Source of the DNA: Ruminococcus sp.
GTDB taxonomy: Bacteria; Bacillota; Clostridia; Oscillospirales; Acutalibacteraceae
Direction of reading: 5' to 3'
Assembly: GCA_017458845.1 (NCBI GenBank)
Contig: JAFSZY010000014.1
Span: 1-64,000 of the forward strand
DNA length: 64,000 bases
Shown here: one piece after another, positions 7,506 through 15,752 of the stretch
Layout of the letters: the number at the start of each line of letters is the position of its first letter
Position numbering within the stretch: the first letter of the stretch is position 1
Notes under the pieces: model-generated
Databases searched by the model: none
What the model was told of the DNA's origin: nothing
The model's input: the letters and a program-made list of their open reading frames with translations, nothing else
Translations under genes and position numbers: made by a program

Positions 7506-7534
7506 ATTGTATCATAAGTTTAAACAGTAGTCAA
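7506..7534 (-). promoter_or_regulatory. Promoter of copA
   Basis: On the minus strand TTGACT (7529-7534) and TACAAT (7506-7511) are separated by 17 bases, about 32 bases before the copA start. I see no CopY or CsoR operator sequence. Confidence 0.65.
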
Positions 7535-7547
7535 AACAAAAGCTATG

Positions 7548-7625
7548 TCCCCGCTGTCATTCCGAGCTTGCAAAGGTTGTCCCCTGTGAGGAAAATGTCA
7601 GCCGTAGGCTGACAAAAGGGGGATG
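7548..7625. repeat. Palindromic intergenic repeat
   Basis: A perfect hairpin TGTCAGCC-GTA-GGCTGACA (7596-7614) sits between CCCC and GGGG arms (about 7580-7583 and 7618-7622). It resembles the blocks at 541-700 and 1898-2224. No gene is present. Confidence 0.45.
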
Positions 7626-7656
7626 AAAAAAAACAGAGCAGCCAAACGGCTGCTCT
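7626..7656 (-). terminator. Rho-independent terminator after spo0A
   Basis: On the minus strand AGAGCAGCC/GGCTGCTCT (7635-7656, 4-base loop) is followed by a run of eight T (7626-7633). Confidence 0.9.
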
Positions 7657-7672
7657 AACTTACCACTCATCA

Positions 7673-8437
7673 TTAACTCGCGTTTTTCAGCTGCAATCTC
7701 AGCTTGTCGGCTATCATAGCGATGAACTCACTGTTGGTGGGCTTGCCTCTGCTGTTGTGGATGGTATAGCCAAAGTAGGAGTTGAGTACATCCACGTCGC
7801 CTCTGTCCCAGGCTACCTCAATGGCGTGGCGTATAGCCCTTTCGACCCTTGATGAGGTCGTTTCGTATTTTTTGGCTACGCTTGGGTATAGCTGTTTTGT
7901 CACAGCGTTGATGATCTCGGGAGTTTCGATGGACATAATGATTGAGTCTCTCAGGTAGTTGTAACCCTTTATGTGAGCGGGAACACCGATATCGTGAAGA
8001 ATCTCGGTAACTCTCAGCTCAATGCCGTAGTTGTCATATCCAAATCCGCCCGTCTTGATTTTACCCTTATTGTGCAGTGTAACAATATCCTCACAGATTG
8101 CGTTTATATTGTAAGGCTTTAGGGCGTAATAATCCGCTCCATTCGTCATAATTTCCTTTTCGAGAGCGGGACTGTTGAATGAAGCCGTGACAATAATAAT
8201 AGGAGAGCTAACACCTTTTTGTTTGAGAGAACGCATAACGCCGAGTGAGTCGAGCCTTGTCATAAATAAATCCATAAGCACCACGTCGGGCTTGTTATTC
8301 ATAATTTTGAGCAGGAGCTCCTCGCCGTCGTTTTTACAGAATTCGGGAACTATGTTGTGGTTTTTTATAACGCTTAAATCGTCGTTTGAAAATTTGCTTA
8401 TATCTTCCGTAATCAGCAGTTTAATCGAGTTGTTCAT
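7673..8437 (-). CDS. spo0A: Sporulation master regulator Spo0A
   Basis: A receiver domain is joined to the Spo0A-specific DNA-binding domain. The phosphorylated Asp lies in VVLMDLFM (D58 of the longest frame), with acidic pocket ED at 13-14 and the receiver Lys in LKPYN. The receiver is divergent: the usual DxxMPxxDG stretch reads DLFMTRLDS. The C-terminal half is canonical: [41 protein letters not shown] and [17 protein letters not shown]. It commits the cell to sporulation. I set the start at ATG 8437 because GGAGG (8446-8450) is 8 bases from it but only 2 from the ATG at 8443. It lies downstream of spoIVB as in other clostridia, with its own promoters. Confidence 0.96.
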   Translation of the reverse strand: MNNSIKLLITEDISKFSNDDLSVIKNHNIVPEFCKNDGEELLLKIMNNKPDVVLMDLFMTRLDSLGVMRSLKQKGVSSPIIIVTASFNSPALEKEIMTNGADYYALKPYNINAICEDIVTLHNKGKIKTGGFGYDNYGIELRVTEILHDIGVPAHIKGYNYLRDSIIMSIETPEIINAVTKQLYPSVAKKYETTSSRVERAIRHAIEVAWDRGDVDVLNSYFGYTIHNSRGKPTNSEFIAMIADKLRLQLKNAS

Positions 8438-8473
8438 ATTCATATCCTCCGTAATTTTTTTGATTGCAAAATA

Positions 8474-8502
8474 ATACTACCATAAAGTGGGAAAATTGGC
8501 AA
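8474..8502 (-). promoter_or_regulatory. Proximal spo0A promoter candidate
   Basis: On the minus strand TTGCCA (8497-8502) and TAGTAT (8474-8479) are 17 bases apart, about 36 bases before the start codon. Confidence 0.5.
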
Positions 8503-8580
8503 TAGTTTCCAATTAACTTTTTTTAAAAATTTGCAATTTTTTTGTAACGGAGTTGTTAAATCTAAAATATAACACAATAT

Positions 8581-8619
8581 ATTGTAGTATAAGAGCTTAT
8601 TCGACACAATATATCGACA
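8581..8619 (-). promoter_or_regulatory. Distal spo0A promoter with Spo0A boxes over the -35
   Basis: On the minus strand TTGTGT (8604-8609) and TACAAT (8581-8586) are separated by 17 bases. An exact Spo0A box, TGTCGAA (8600-8606), overlaps the -35; a second, one-mismatch box TGTCGAT (8613-8619) lies 13 bases upstream. The layout is like Spo0A-activated promoters in Bacillus and suggests positive autoregulation. Confidence 0.55.
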
Positions 8620-8636
8620 ATTTTCTTAGCGATAGG

Positions 8637-8765
8637 TGGTAAGTGGCAAGTAACACTTATCGTAGGGGATACCGTCTCGGTATACCTAAGCGTATGGATT
8701 ATATGAATATTTTATTTTGACGGAGTCAAAACGATAAGGGCGCCCGAGACGGACGCCCCTACGCG
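8637..8765. repeat. GTAGGGG-type intergenic repeat between spoIVB and spo0A
   Basis: The block is bounded by GTAGGGG (about 8670-8676) and its inverse CCCCTAC (about 8755-8761). It contains a GGATACCG-TCT-CGGTAT hairpin and GGGCG/CGCCC arms. The same hairpin occurs at 14091-14115, so this is an interspersed family. No frame of note is present; with the spo0A promoter zone it fills the 328 gene-free bases here. Confidence 0.55.
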
Positions 8766-9764
8766 TTAATTAACCATATTCTCTCCGAGCACTGCGTAAC
8801 CCATTGTGCTGTCGTCTATAAATACGTGGGTAAGCACACCCGCGAACTTGCCGTTCTGCACAATCGGACTGCCGCTCATACCCTGAACAATACCGCCTGT
8901 TTTTTTTATCAGACGTTTGTCGGTGATTTTGATTATCAGGTTTCTGTTTGAATTTGAATAGGCGTTACAGATATCGACAATTTTGACACTGTATTTCTTG
9001 GGAGTCTGTCCCTTGATTGTGGAATACATATACGCCTTGCCTGTCCTGATTTCGTTTACTGTGGCGACCTGTACAGTCTTTTTGTTCGGTATTGAGGTCA
9101 GCTTGCCGTACACGCCGAGGGGAGTGTTTTTGCTGATTGTACCTATTTCTTCGTCAGAAAAATATCCGTTGAGCGTGCCTATGCCGTGTTTTGTGGATTT
9201 TGTGACGCTTGTTATTTGCGCTTTCTCGATTTCACCGCTGCCGCTTTCCATAAGACCGCCGCTCTCGATGTCGCAAATGCCATGCCCCAAAGCGCCGTAG
9301 CTCATATTTTCGGCGTTGTAGTAGCTTATGGTTCCAAGTCCCGCGCAGCTGTCTCTTATCCACATACCTGAGTAATAAACGCCGTTTTTGTTTTTCTGGG
9401 CATTAATTTTTTTGAGCATTTCAATATCGTTTCTAATAACTTTCAGCGTAACGGTTTTGCCCTTTGAGCCTTTGATGATTTCACTGAGCTGTTCGTTACT
9501 TTTGATTTTGCTGTTGTCCGCTTCGGTAATGATATCATTGACTTTTATGCCCGAGTCCTTGGCGGGGCAGACTCTGACGCCGCCGCTTGTGAACTTTTCG
9601 AGCCTTATAACCATTACGCCCTTACAGTAGAGCTTAAGCCCAAAAGCCTCGCCGCCAATAATTACCTCGGCGGTTTTCGCCTGCGTCGGTATTATACAAA
9701 TACTAACGCAAAAAATAACTGTAAATATAATTGATAATAATTTAATTTTGGATTTTTTTGCCAT
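8766..9764 (-). CDS. spoIVB: SpoIVB peptidase
   Basis: The 332-residue serine peptidase is made in the forespore and signals to the mother cell to activate SpoIVFB and hence sigma-K. An N-terminal signal or membrane anchor spans about 8-28. A PDZ domain follows around 60-112 (GVRVCPAKDSGIKVNDII). The S55 peptidase domain carries MWIRDSCAGLGT, ALGHGICD (His161) and GMSGSPI (Ser297, the likely nucleophile), with GVLTHVFIDD close behind. The start has AGGAGGTG about 7 bases upstream. Its place before spo0A is the conserved clostridial order; recN, often upstream, is absent and a divergent ATPase gene lies there. Confidence 0.95.
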   Translation of the reverse strand: MAKKSKIKLLSIIFTVIFCVSICIIPTQAKTAEVIIGGEAFGLKLYCKGVMVIRLEKFTSGGVRVCPAKDSGIKVNDIITEADNSKIKSNEQLSEIIKGSKGKTVTLKVIRNDIEMLKKINAQKNKNGVYYSGMWIRDSCAGLGTISYYNAENMSYGALGHGICDIESGGLMESGSGEIEKAQITSVTKSTKHGIGTLNGYFSDEEIGTISKNTPLGVYGKLTSIPNKKTVQVATVNEIRTGKAYMYSTIKGQTPKKYSVKIVDICNAYSNSNRNLIIKITDKRLIKKTGGIVQGMSGSPIVQNGKFAGVLTHVFIDDSTMGYAVLGENMVN

Positions 9765-9929
9765 TTATTCACCTCCTTTCAAATAACACTATTATTTTTT
9801 GAAAAGATGGTGTATAATAATATGGTAATCTGTATTTTTATAAAAACTATTGTTAGGAATAATCGCTGTTCTTAATGTTTTGAAGCGATTTGACATATTT
9901 TGTAAAAATTTCAATTAATTGAGGTTTAT

Positions 9930-12245
9930 ATGATTGACGAAAAGGTATTGAGCCTGGCTCTCTCGGAAGAGGAAGTCTCAAAGCAAATTGAAAAAGGCTT
10001 GGTAAACTATAACGCCGACACCAAGTCCAAGTCGGTGAAAAGAATTATTTTTGACAACGCCGTAACGCTGTTCAACATCCTGAACCTTGTGTTTTTGGTT
10101 CTGCTGATTCTCGTCGGCTCGTACAGGGATATGCTGTTTATGATTGTCGTAGCTTCAAACACAGTCATCGGCATAGTTCAGGAAATCCGTTCCAAAATCG
10201 CTGTGGACAGGCTATCTATCGTGGTTTCAAGCGATATCAGAGCTGTGCGCTCGGGCGAAGTGGTGAGTATTCCCTCGGAAAAAATCGTCCTCGGCGACAT
10301 TATTATCCTCAACTCCGGGCTTCAGATTCCCTGTGACTGCGAGATTGTCTCGGGCTTTTGTTACGCCAACGAGAGCCTTTTAACAGGCGAGAGCGACCTT
10401 ATTGAGAAAAGTGCGGGCGATAAGCTCCTCTCGGGAAGCTTTGTAGCCTCGGGCGAGGTTTACGCCAAGGTCAAAAGCGTAGGCGCGGACAACTACGCCG
10501 CCAAAATTCAGAGTGAAGCCAAGGTAAACAAAAAGGTTAACTCCGAAATAATGCGTACGCTCAATAAGATTATTACATATGTATCCATAGCTATTGTGCC
10601 TGTGGGAACAGCCCTGTTCGTCAACAAGTATTTCATCAACCATATCCCGATTGAGGAAGCCGTAACAAGCGTTGTGGCTGCGCTCATAGGTATGATACCC
10701 GAGGGGCTTGTTCTTCTCACAAGTACGGTGCTGGCGGTTGCCGTAATCAGGCTGTCCCGCAAGAGCGTGCTCGTTCAGCATTTGTTTTGCATTGAAACTC
10801 TCGCGAGAGTAGACACTATCTGCCTTGACAAGACAGGAACCCTCACTACAGGAGAGCTGGAGGTTGTCGAAACAGTCCCGCTTGATTATGACGAGAATGA
10901 GATTGAAACCGCGTTAAAATCGCTCGCTCAAAGCTCTCTTGATAAGAACAGCACAATAAAAGCCATCGACGACTATATCAACTGCGATTACCTCAAAGCC
11001 CTCGAGGTTATTCCGTTTGTGTCCGAAAAAAAGTGGTCGGGCGCTGTGCTCGAAAACAAAAAGAGCTATGTGCTCGGCGCGGCTGAGTTTATTTATAATT
11101 CTAATAAGGAATTATTTGACAAGATTGACGCTATAGACAAAAACTACCGTGTGGTGACTCTCTCCGTAAGCGACATGCCTTTCCCGTCTAACGCTCAGCT
11201 GCCCGAGGGCTTAAAGCCGATTGCGCTTGTTATCATAAAAGACCGAATACGCGACAACGCCGCTCAGACTATAAAGTATTTTACAGAGCAGGGCGTGGAT
11301 CTCAAGATTATCTCGGGCGACAACAGCAAAACTGTTGAGAGAATTGCTTCCTCGGTAGGTGTGCCGAATGCCGAAAAATGCGTGGACGCAACCACGCTCA
11401 ATACCGACGAAAAGCTAAAAGAAGCCGCCGAGAAATACACCGTATTCGGAAGAGTAACGCCTCAGCAGAAGCGCAAGCTCGTAATTGCTCTTAAAGAGAG
11501 AAAGCGCACAGTCGCTATGACGGGCGACGGCGTGAACGACGTGCTCGCTCTCAGAGAATCGGATTGCAGTATCGCGGTTTCCTCGGGCTCCGACGCCGCT
11601 AAGAACGTGTCCCAGCTCGTACTAGTTGACAACGACTTCGCTCATCTGCCCGAGGTTGTAGCTGAGGGCAGACGCTCCATAAACAATATTCAGCGGAGCG
11701 CGTCCCTCTTTATTATAAAAACTATCTACTCAATTATCCTGGCGTTCACGTTTATTTTCATCAGCGTAAACTATCCGTTCAGACCGATTCAGCTCTCGTT
11801 CACGAACGCGTTTATCATCGGACTGCCGTCCTTTGTCCTGGCGCTTCAGCCCAACCACAACAGAATTAAAGGCAACTTTTTGCGCAACATTATCATACGA
11901 GCTTGGCCCGGGTCGTTTATGGTTGTGTCCAACATCTTTACCTTGCTGTGCTTCACCGATAAAATTTCCTACGCCGAGTTTTCCACAATGTCCGTCATAC
12001 TTGTGGCGCTGGTCGGTGTTATGACGGTAATCAGGCTTTCTGTCCCGATAAACGCCCTCAGAGCGGCGCTCATAGCTTTCATAACGACTTGCCTGACAGT
12101 GGGCGTATTGTTCTTCGGCTGGTTCTTTGAGTTCGAGCAGCTGACGGGCTTAAGTCTGATATTACTGTTGATTTTATCGTCAATAACAATTATATTATAT
12201 AATGTATTGTACACGTTAAGCGTTAAATTACTTGAAAAGGACTAG
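9930..12245 (+). CDS. CtpE-like cation-transporting P-type ATPase
   Basis: The 771-residue P-type ATPase has no N-terminal metal-binding domain. Visible motifs are the actuator LTGES (151-155), membrane motif MIPEGLVLLTS (255-265), phosphorylated Asp300 in DKTGT, and GDGVND in the hinge. Hydrophobic segments sit at about 45-80, 215-232, 245-275, and several after 600. The MIPEGLVLLTS signature matches the subfamily that includes mycobacterial CtpE rather than typical SERCA/PacL or Mg enzymes; CtpE has been linked to calcium, so a Ca or other divalent cation is the best guess. The nucleotide domain is short. It heads an operon with a small membrane protein and cca, divergent from spoIVB. Confidence 0.82.
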   Translation: MIDEKVLSLALSEEEVSKQIEKGLVNYNADTKSKSVKRIIFDNAVTLFNILNLVFLVLLILVGSYRDMLFMIVVASNTVIGIVQEIRSKIAVDRLSIVVSSDIRAVRSGEVVSIPSEKIVLGDIIILNSGLQIPCDCEIVSGFCYANESLLTGESDLIEKSAGDKLLSGSFVASGEVYAKVKSVGADNYAAKIQSEAKVNKKVNSEIMRTLNKIITYVSIAIVPVGTALFVNKYFINHIPIEEAVTSVVAALIGMIPEGLVLLTSTVLAVAVIRLSRKSVLVQHLFCIETLARVDTICLDKTGTLTTGELEVVETVPLDYDENEIETALKSLAQSSLDKNSTIKAIDDYINCDYLKALEVIPFVSEKKWSGAVLENKKSYVLGAAEFIYNSNKELFDKIDAIDKNYRVVTLSVSDMPFPSNAQLPEGLKPIALVIIKDRIRDNAAQTIKYFTEQGVDLKIISGDNSKTVERIASSVGVPNAEKCVDATTLNTDEKLKEAAEKYTVFGRVTPQQKRKLVIALKERKRTVAMTGDGVNDVLALRESDCSIAVSSGSDAAKNVSQLVLVDNDFAHLPEVVAEGRRSINNIQRSASLFIIKTIYSIILAFTFIFISVNYPFRPIQLSFTNAFIIGLPSFVLALQPNHNRIKGNFLRNIIIRAWPGSFMVVSNIFTLLCFTDKISYAEFSTMSVILVALVGVMTVIRLSVPINALRAALIAFITTCLTVGVLFFGWFFEFEQLTGLSLILLLILSSITIILYNVLYTLSVKLLEKD

Positions 12246-12247
12246 AT

Positions 12248-12673
12248 ATGAACTATAAAATAAGTGAGAATTTCGCTCGGCAGTTATCCGCCGACCTCGA
12301 CAAAAAGTACCTCAGCAGCGGTGTAAAGCTGGGCGGAAGCATTGAAAATAATAAGATTAAACTCTATACAACCGACGACCATGGCAAGCATTCCAGCTTT
12401 ATGACGCGTACGTTTTACGGAAAGCTAAACGGAGATATTCTCAACGGAAAATTATCCGTGAGCAGATATGTATTGCTTCTCCTCGGTATACTCGCGGGAT
12501 TTTGTATAGAAAGCATTGTTATGGCTGTGATTTCCGCTTCACTGATTTCAATCTTTTTCCCTGTTGTCATATTGGTACTTGAAGTATTGTATTTTGTTTT
12601 TATAAAGAAAATATCATTTGAAAACGACAAACTTATTAATAAGTATTTAGAGGATCTTACAATTGAAAATTAG
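12248..12673 (+). CDS. Hypothetical two-TM membrane protein
   Basis: I do not recognise this 141-residue protein. A hydrophilic N-terminal part (1-70) with a GGSIENNKIKLY stretch is followed by two predicted membrane segments at about 74-95 and 100-121 and a short charged tail. It begins two bases after the ATPase stop and overlaps the cca start by 11 bases, so it is cotranscribed with both. The position suggests an accessory of the ATPase, but the sequence does not prove it. A GTP-ase, sensor or enzyme motif is not visible. Confidence 0.6.
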   Translation: MNYKISENFARQLSADLDKKYLSSGVKLGGSIENNKIKLYTTDDHGKHSSFMTRTFYGKLNGDILNGKLSVSRYVLLLLGILAGFCIESIVMAVISASLISIFFPVVILVLEVLYFVFIKKISFENDKLINKYLEDLTIEN

Positions 12674-14015
12674 TATTCCCGAGAATGTAAATTCATTGCT
12701 GATAAAACTGAATAACTGCGGTTTTGAGGCTTTCGCAGTTGGCGGCTGCGTCCGCGACAGCCTCCTTGGAATTGAGCCTAACGATTGGGATATCACTACC
12801 TCCGCAAAGCCCAGCGAGATTAAGAGCGTGTTCTCGGACTATCAGCTCATTGAAGTAGGCGAAAAGCACGGCACTATCGCCGTGGTAATAAACTACAAGC
12901 CCTACGAGATTACCACTTACCGCCTTGACGGCGCGTACTCCGATAACCGCCGTCCCGACAGCGTGAGCTTTACGGATAAGCTTGAGGAAGATTTGTCCCG
13001 CAGGGATTTCACCGTAAACGCTATGGCGTATAACGATGAGGTCGGTCTTGTCGATCCGTTCAACGGCGAGCTCGACTTGCAGTACAAAGCTCTCAGGTGT
13101 GTGGGCGCCCCCGACAAACGATTTAATGAGGACGCTTTAAGGATACTCAGGGCGCTAAGGTTCGCCTCTGTATATAACCTCAGCATAGAGGGAAGCACCT
13201 CTAACTCTATTGTCCGCAACAGACTTCTCCTGAACAATATATCCGCCGAGAGAATCCAAAGCGAGTTCAGCAAAATGCTTTGCGGGGACAATATTAATTT
13301 TATTCTGCGCAGATACAAGGATGTCATTGCGGTGTTTATTCCCGAGATTGTCGCCACCTTTGAGTGTGAACAAAACACTCCGCACCACAACAAGAACGTA
13401 TGGCGGCACACTACGGCGGCGGTTTCAAACATAGAAAACAGCCTTACCTTACGAATGACAATGTTTATGCACGATATAGGCAAGCCTCTTGCGCGCAGAA
13501 CCGACTCGAGCGGCAGAGACCACTTTAAAGGGCATAATCATTTCAGCGCCGTTCTTGCCAAGAACGCTCTGGAACGCCTTAAATATCCCACAAAGTTCAT
13601 TGAGGACGTTGTAACGCTTATTGAGTATCACGACGTGAGATTTTCTGACAACAAAAAGAAAATCAAGCACGTTCTCAACAACATCGGGCTTGTCAATTTT
13701 GAGAGACTGCTCAAGGTCCAGAAGGCGGATATCCTTTCGCAGTCAAAGTATAAGCGCGAGATAAAGCTCAATAACCTAGACCTCGCCTATGATACATATA
13801 AGAGCATTATTGATAATAAGGAGTGTTATTCCCTGAAGAGCCTGAATATAAACGGCTCTGACTTGATTCATCTCGGCATTACCGAGGGCAAAATTATCGG
13901 CGATATTTTAGAAAGACTGCTTGATGGAGTGATTGACGGAACCTTTGAGAACGACAACGTTTTCCTCAAAAAAGAAGCCATAGAGCTAATTAATGAATTG
14001 AGAACTGAGAATTGA
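12663..14015 (+). CDS. cca: CCA tRNA nucleotidyltransferase
   Basis: The 450-residue class II nucleotidyltransferase adds or repairs the 3' CCA of tRNAs. The head has AFAVGGCVRDSLLG and the metal-binding D41-x-D43 of NDWDITTSAKP; RRDFTVNAMAYN and RFNEDALRILRALRFAS mark the neck. An HD domain follows (HHNKNVWRHT, MFMHDIGKP, HDVRF), so the protein is the HD-fused form. The start is TTG at 12663, with AGAGG (12649-12653) 9 bases upstream, and it overlaps the previous gene. The last codons and stop are made of a short tandem repeat (GAATTGAGAA-like), which may have replaced the original tail. Whether it adds the full CCA or only part cannot be told by eye. Confidence 0.93.
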   Translation: MKISIPENVNSLLIKLNNCGFEAFAVGGCVRDSLLGIEPNDWDITTSAKPSEIKSVFSDYQLIEVGEKHGTIAVVINYKPYEITTYRLDGAYSDNRRPDSVSFTDKLEEDLSRRDFTVNAMAYNDEVGLVDPFNGELDLQYKALRCVGAPDKRFNEDALRILRALRFASVYNLSIEGSTSNSIVRNRLLLNNISAERIQSEFSKMLCGDNINFILRRYKDVIAVFIPEIVATFECEQNTPHHNKNVWRHTTAAVSNIENSLTLRMTMFMHDIGKPLARRTDSSGRDHFKGHNHFSAVLAKNALERLKYPTKFIEDVVTLIEYHDVRFSDNKKKIKHVLNNIGLVNFERLLKVQKADILSQSKYKREIKLNNLDLAYDTYKSIIDNKECYSLKSLNINGSDLIHLGITEGKIIGDILERLLDGVIDGTFENDNVFLKKEAIELINELRTEN

Positions 14016-14038
14016 GAATTATATAAAATTTTAAATAC

Positions 14039-14116
14039 GTAGGGGAGCTGTTCATCTCGAGCTCCCTTACTTGCGTTATGATAAAACTTCAGGGATACCG
14101 AGACGGTATCCCCTGC
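14039..14116. repeat. GTAGGGG-type intergenic repeat between cca and tadA
   Basis: It begins ACGTAGGGG and ends with CCCCTGC, with GGGATACCG-AGA-CGGTATCCC as a perfect hairpin near 14092-14112 and GGGAGCT/AGCTCCC arms at 14043-14066. The hairpin is the inverse of that at 8674-8690. It lies between convergent genes and contains no frame of note; no classical terminator is seen here, so these hairpins may serve. Confidence 0.55.
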
Positions 14117-14121
14117 AAAAT

Positions 14122-14571
14122 CTATTTGTTTCTTAATTCAGCAAAAAAACTTTTTATTAATCCACTGCATTCGTCCTGTAAAACTCCGCCCTCAAATTCA
14201 GGTCTGAAGTTATCTTTCATATTAAAAATATTGAGATTTGACGTGCACGCGCCGTTTTTAATGTCATACGTCCCGAAGAACACTTTCGGGATTCTCGCGT
14301 TTACAATCGCTCCCGCGCACATAGGACAGGGCTCAAGCGTGACATAGAGCTCACATTCCCACAATCTCCAGCCTCCGAGCTTCTCACAGGCTTTATATAT
14401 CGCCTCTGTTTCAGCGTGGAAGAGGGCGTTTTTGCCGTTTTCTCGTCTGTTATAGGCTGTGGAAATAACCTCACTGCCTTTTGTTATTACCGCGCCAATC
14501 GGGATTTCCCCGAGCTTATATGCTTTTTGGGCTTCCGCCAGCGCCAGTCTCATATAATCTTCTTTAGTCAT
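14122..14571 (-). CDS. tadA: tRNA adenosine(34) deaminase
   Basis: The 149-residue zinc deaminase converts A34 to inosine in tRNA-Arg(ACG). Zinc ligands and the catalytic Glu are in FHAE (H52, E54) and PCPMC (C82, C85). The N-terminal YMRLALAEAQKAYKLGEIPIGAV and GACTSNLNIF are typical of TadA. Length matches the family. The gene lies two bases downstream of the CPBP protease gene on the same strand, so they probably share a transcript. Confidence 0.93.
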   Translation of the reverse strand: MTKEDYMRLALAEAQKAYKLGEIPIGAVITKGSEVISTAYNRRENGKNALFHAETEAIYKACEKLGGWRLWECELYVTLEPCPMCAGAIVNARIPKVFFGTYDIKNGACTSNLNIFNMKDNFRPEFEGGVLQDECSGLIKSFFAELRNK

Positions 14572-14573
14572 AA

Positions 14574-15527
14574 TCAGAACATATACTTGCTGAAATCCAG
14601 CCAGCTTATCGAAATGGTTTGGAAAGTGGTTAATACGATATATATGACGAACACTATGATTCCTGCGGAAAACATAGAGCTTTTAACAGCTTCCCTGAAG
14701 GGAATATCCTCGCGCGAGCTCAGTTTGAAAAAGCCTTTTTTTCTGCTCAGTATTGCCGCCGAGATTATACCCAGCACAAACACAACAAATAAACTGATAA
14801 GGTAAATGTTGTTCAGTACGTTTTCGTCAATGGCTTTGTTATCGAGCAGAATTGAAATCAATACGCTCCTGAAATTCACGATAAAATGCACGACCATAGA
14901 TGGTACAAGAGAGCCTGTCCTGATTGTGAGGAACGCCAGCACAAGTCCCACGATAAACGCAAACGGAATCTGAATGATGTTCCCGTGCATTAATGCGAAG
15001 AGCGCCGAGGACAAAAACAGAGCAAAGGCGTCGCCGAAGAATCTCAGCTTGCCGAGTACGATTCCTCTGAACAGGAACTCCTCAACGAGCGGAGGGATGA
15101 CGGAAACCGCCACTATATTAATTATGTTTTCAAGTAACGTGCGGGATTCAACGGACAAATCAATGTTGTTTTCCACGCCGAATACAGCGAAGCTGCTTTG
15201 AAGTAAATCAGTCAAGTAATCTGCTGTGAAAGCTACAGTCAGACCCGCGAGTATAAGCGGTACAGCCAGGTTGAGTTTTATCCATTTTATTCTGATGACA
15301 GAGCCCGGGTCGGTTTTTGAAAACCAGCAGTAGAATAATCCGACTATAAACAGTCCCACAATCGAGATGAGCACATCCAGCAGCAGCAGTGAAGTTGTGT
15401 CCATTTTTTTGTAAAGGAAAATGCCTGCAACAAGCGACATCGCGTACATTGTAAGCGATGCGGCGAACAGCATGAAACCGAGCCCGCTCGACGTTTTCCT
15501 CAACGGTTCAGTTGTGTTATAATTCAT
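14574..15527 (-). CDS. CPBP family intramembrane metalloprotease
   Basis: The product has about 317 residues with eight or so predicted membrane segments. The Abi/CPBP motifs are all present: EEFLFRG (motif 1, glutamates and Arg), FALMHGNIIQIPFAFIVGL (His motif 2) and MVVHFIVNF (His/Asn motif 3). Such proteins are membrane proteases related to CAAX prenyl endopeptidases; in Gram-positives some act in bacteriocin immunity, but the substrate here is unknown. I set the start at ATG 15527, with GGATG 8 bases before it; a GTG at 15536 is possible. tadA follows after two bases. Confidence 0.85.
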   Translation of the reverse strand: MNYNTTEPLRKTSSGLGFMLFAASLTMYAMSLVAGIFLYKKMDTTSLLLLDVLISIVGLFIVGLFYCWFSKTDPGSVIRIKWIKLNLAVPLILAGLTVAFTADYLTDLLQSSFAVFGVENNIDLSVESRTLLENIINIVAVSVIPPLVEEFLFRGIVLGKLRFFGDAFALFLSSALFALMHGNIIQIPFAFIVGLVLAFLTIRTGSLVPSMVVHFIVNFRSVLISILLDNKAIDENVLNNIYLISLFVVFVLGIISAAILSRKKGFFKLSSREDIPFREAVKSSMFSAGIIVFVIYIVLTTFQTISISWLDFSKYMF

Positions 15528-15546
15528 AAAAATCACATCCGTGTAA

Positions 15547-15575
15547 ATATTAACACAATACTTGTCTCAAATCAA
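15547..15575 (-). promoter_or_regulatory. Promoter of the CPBP protease-tadA pair
   Basis: On the minus strand TTGATT (15570-15575) and TAATAT (15547-15552) are 17 bases apart, just before the gene. Confidence 0.5.
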
Positions 15576-15618
15576 GAAATATCTGCCTATATAAATGGTT
15601 ACATTCTTTTTACAACAA

Positions 15619-15647
15619 TTGACAGTATTCTTCATTAAGATTATACT
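15619..15647 (+). promoter_or_regulatory. Upstream promoter of the polyol-phosphate operon
   Basis: TTGACA (15619-15624) and TATACT (15642-15647) with a 17-base spacer. Confidence 0.6.
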
Positions 15648-15687
15648 TAAAATGTGAAATAATAATTAGGGTTATTCTGTCATTTTA

Positions 15688-15716
15688 TTGACTTTATATG
15701 CCTTTTTTGGTAAAAT
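15688..15716 (+). promoter_or_regulatory. Downstream promoter of the polyol-phosphate operon
   Basis: TTGACT (15688-15693) and TAAAAT (15711-15716) with a 17-base spacer. Together with the one at 15619 it forms a tandem pair. Confidence 0.55.
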
Positions 15717-15752
15717 TATATAATAATAACTTAATGGATAATGGAGTCAGTT

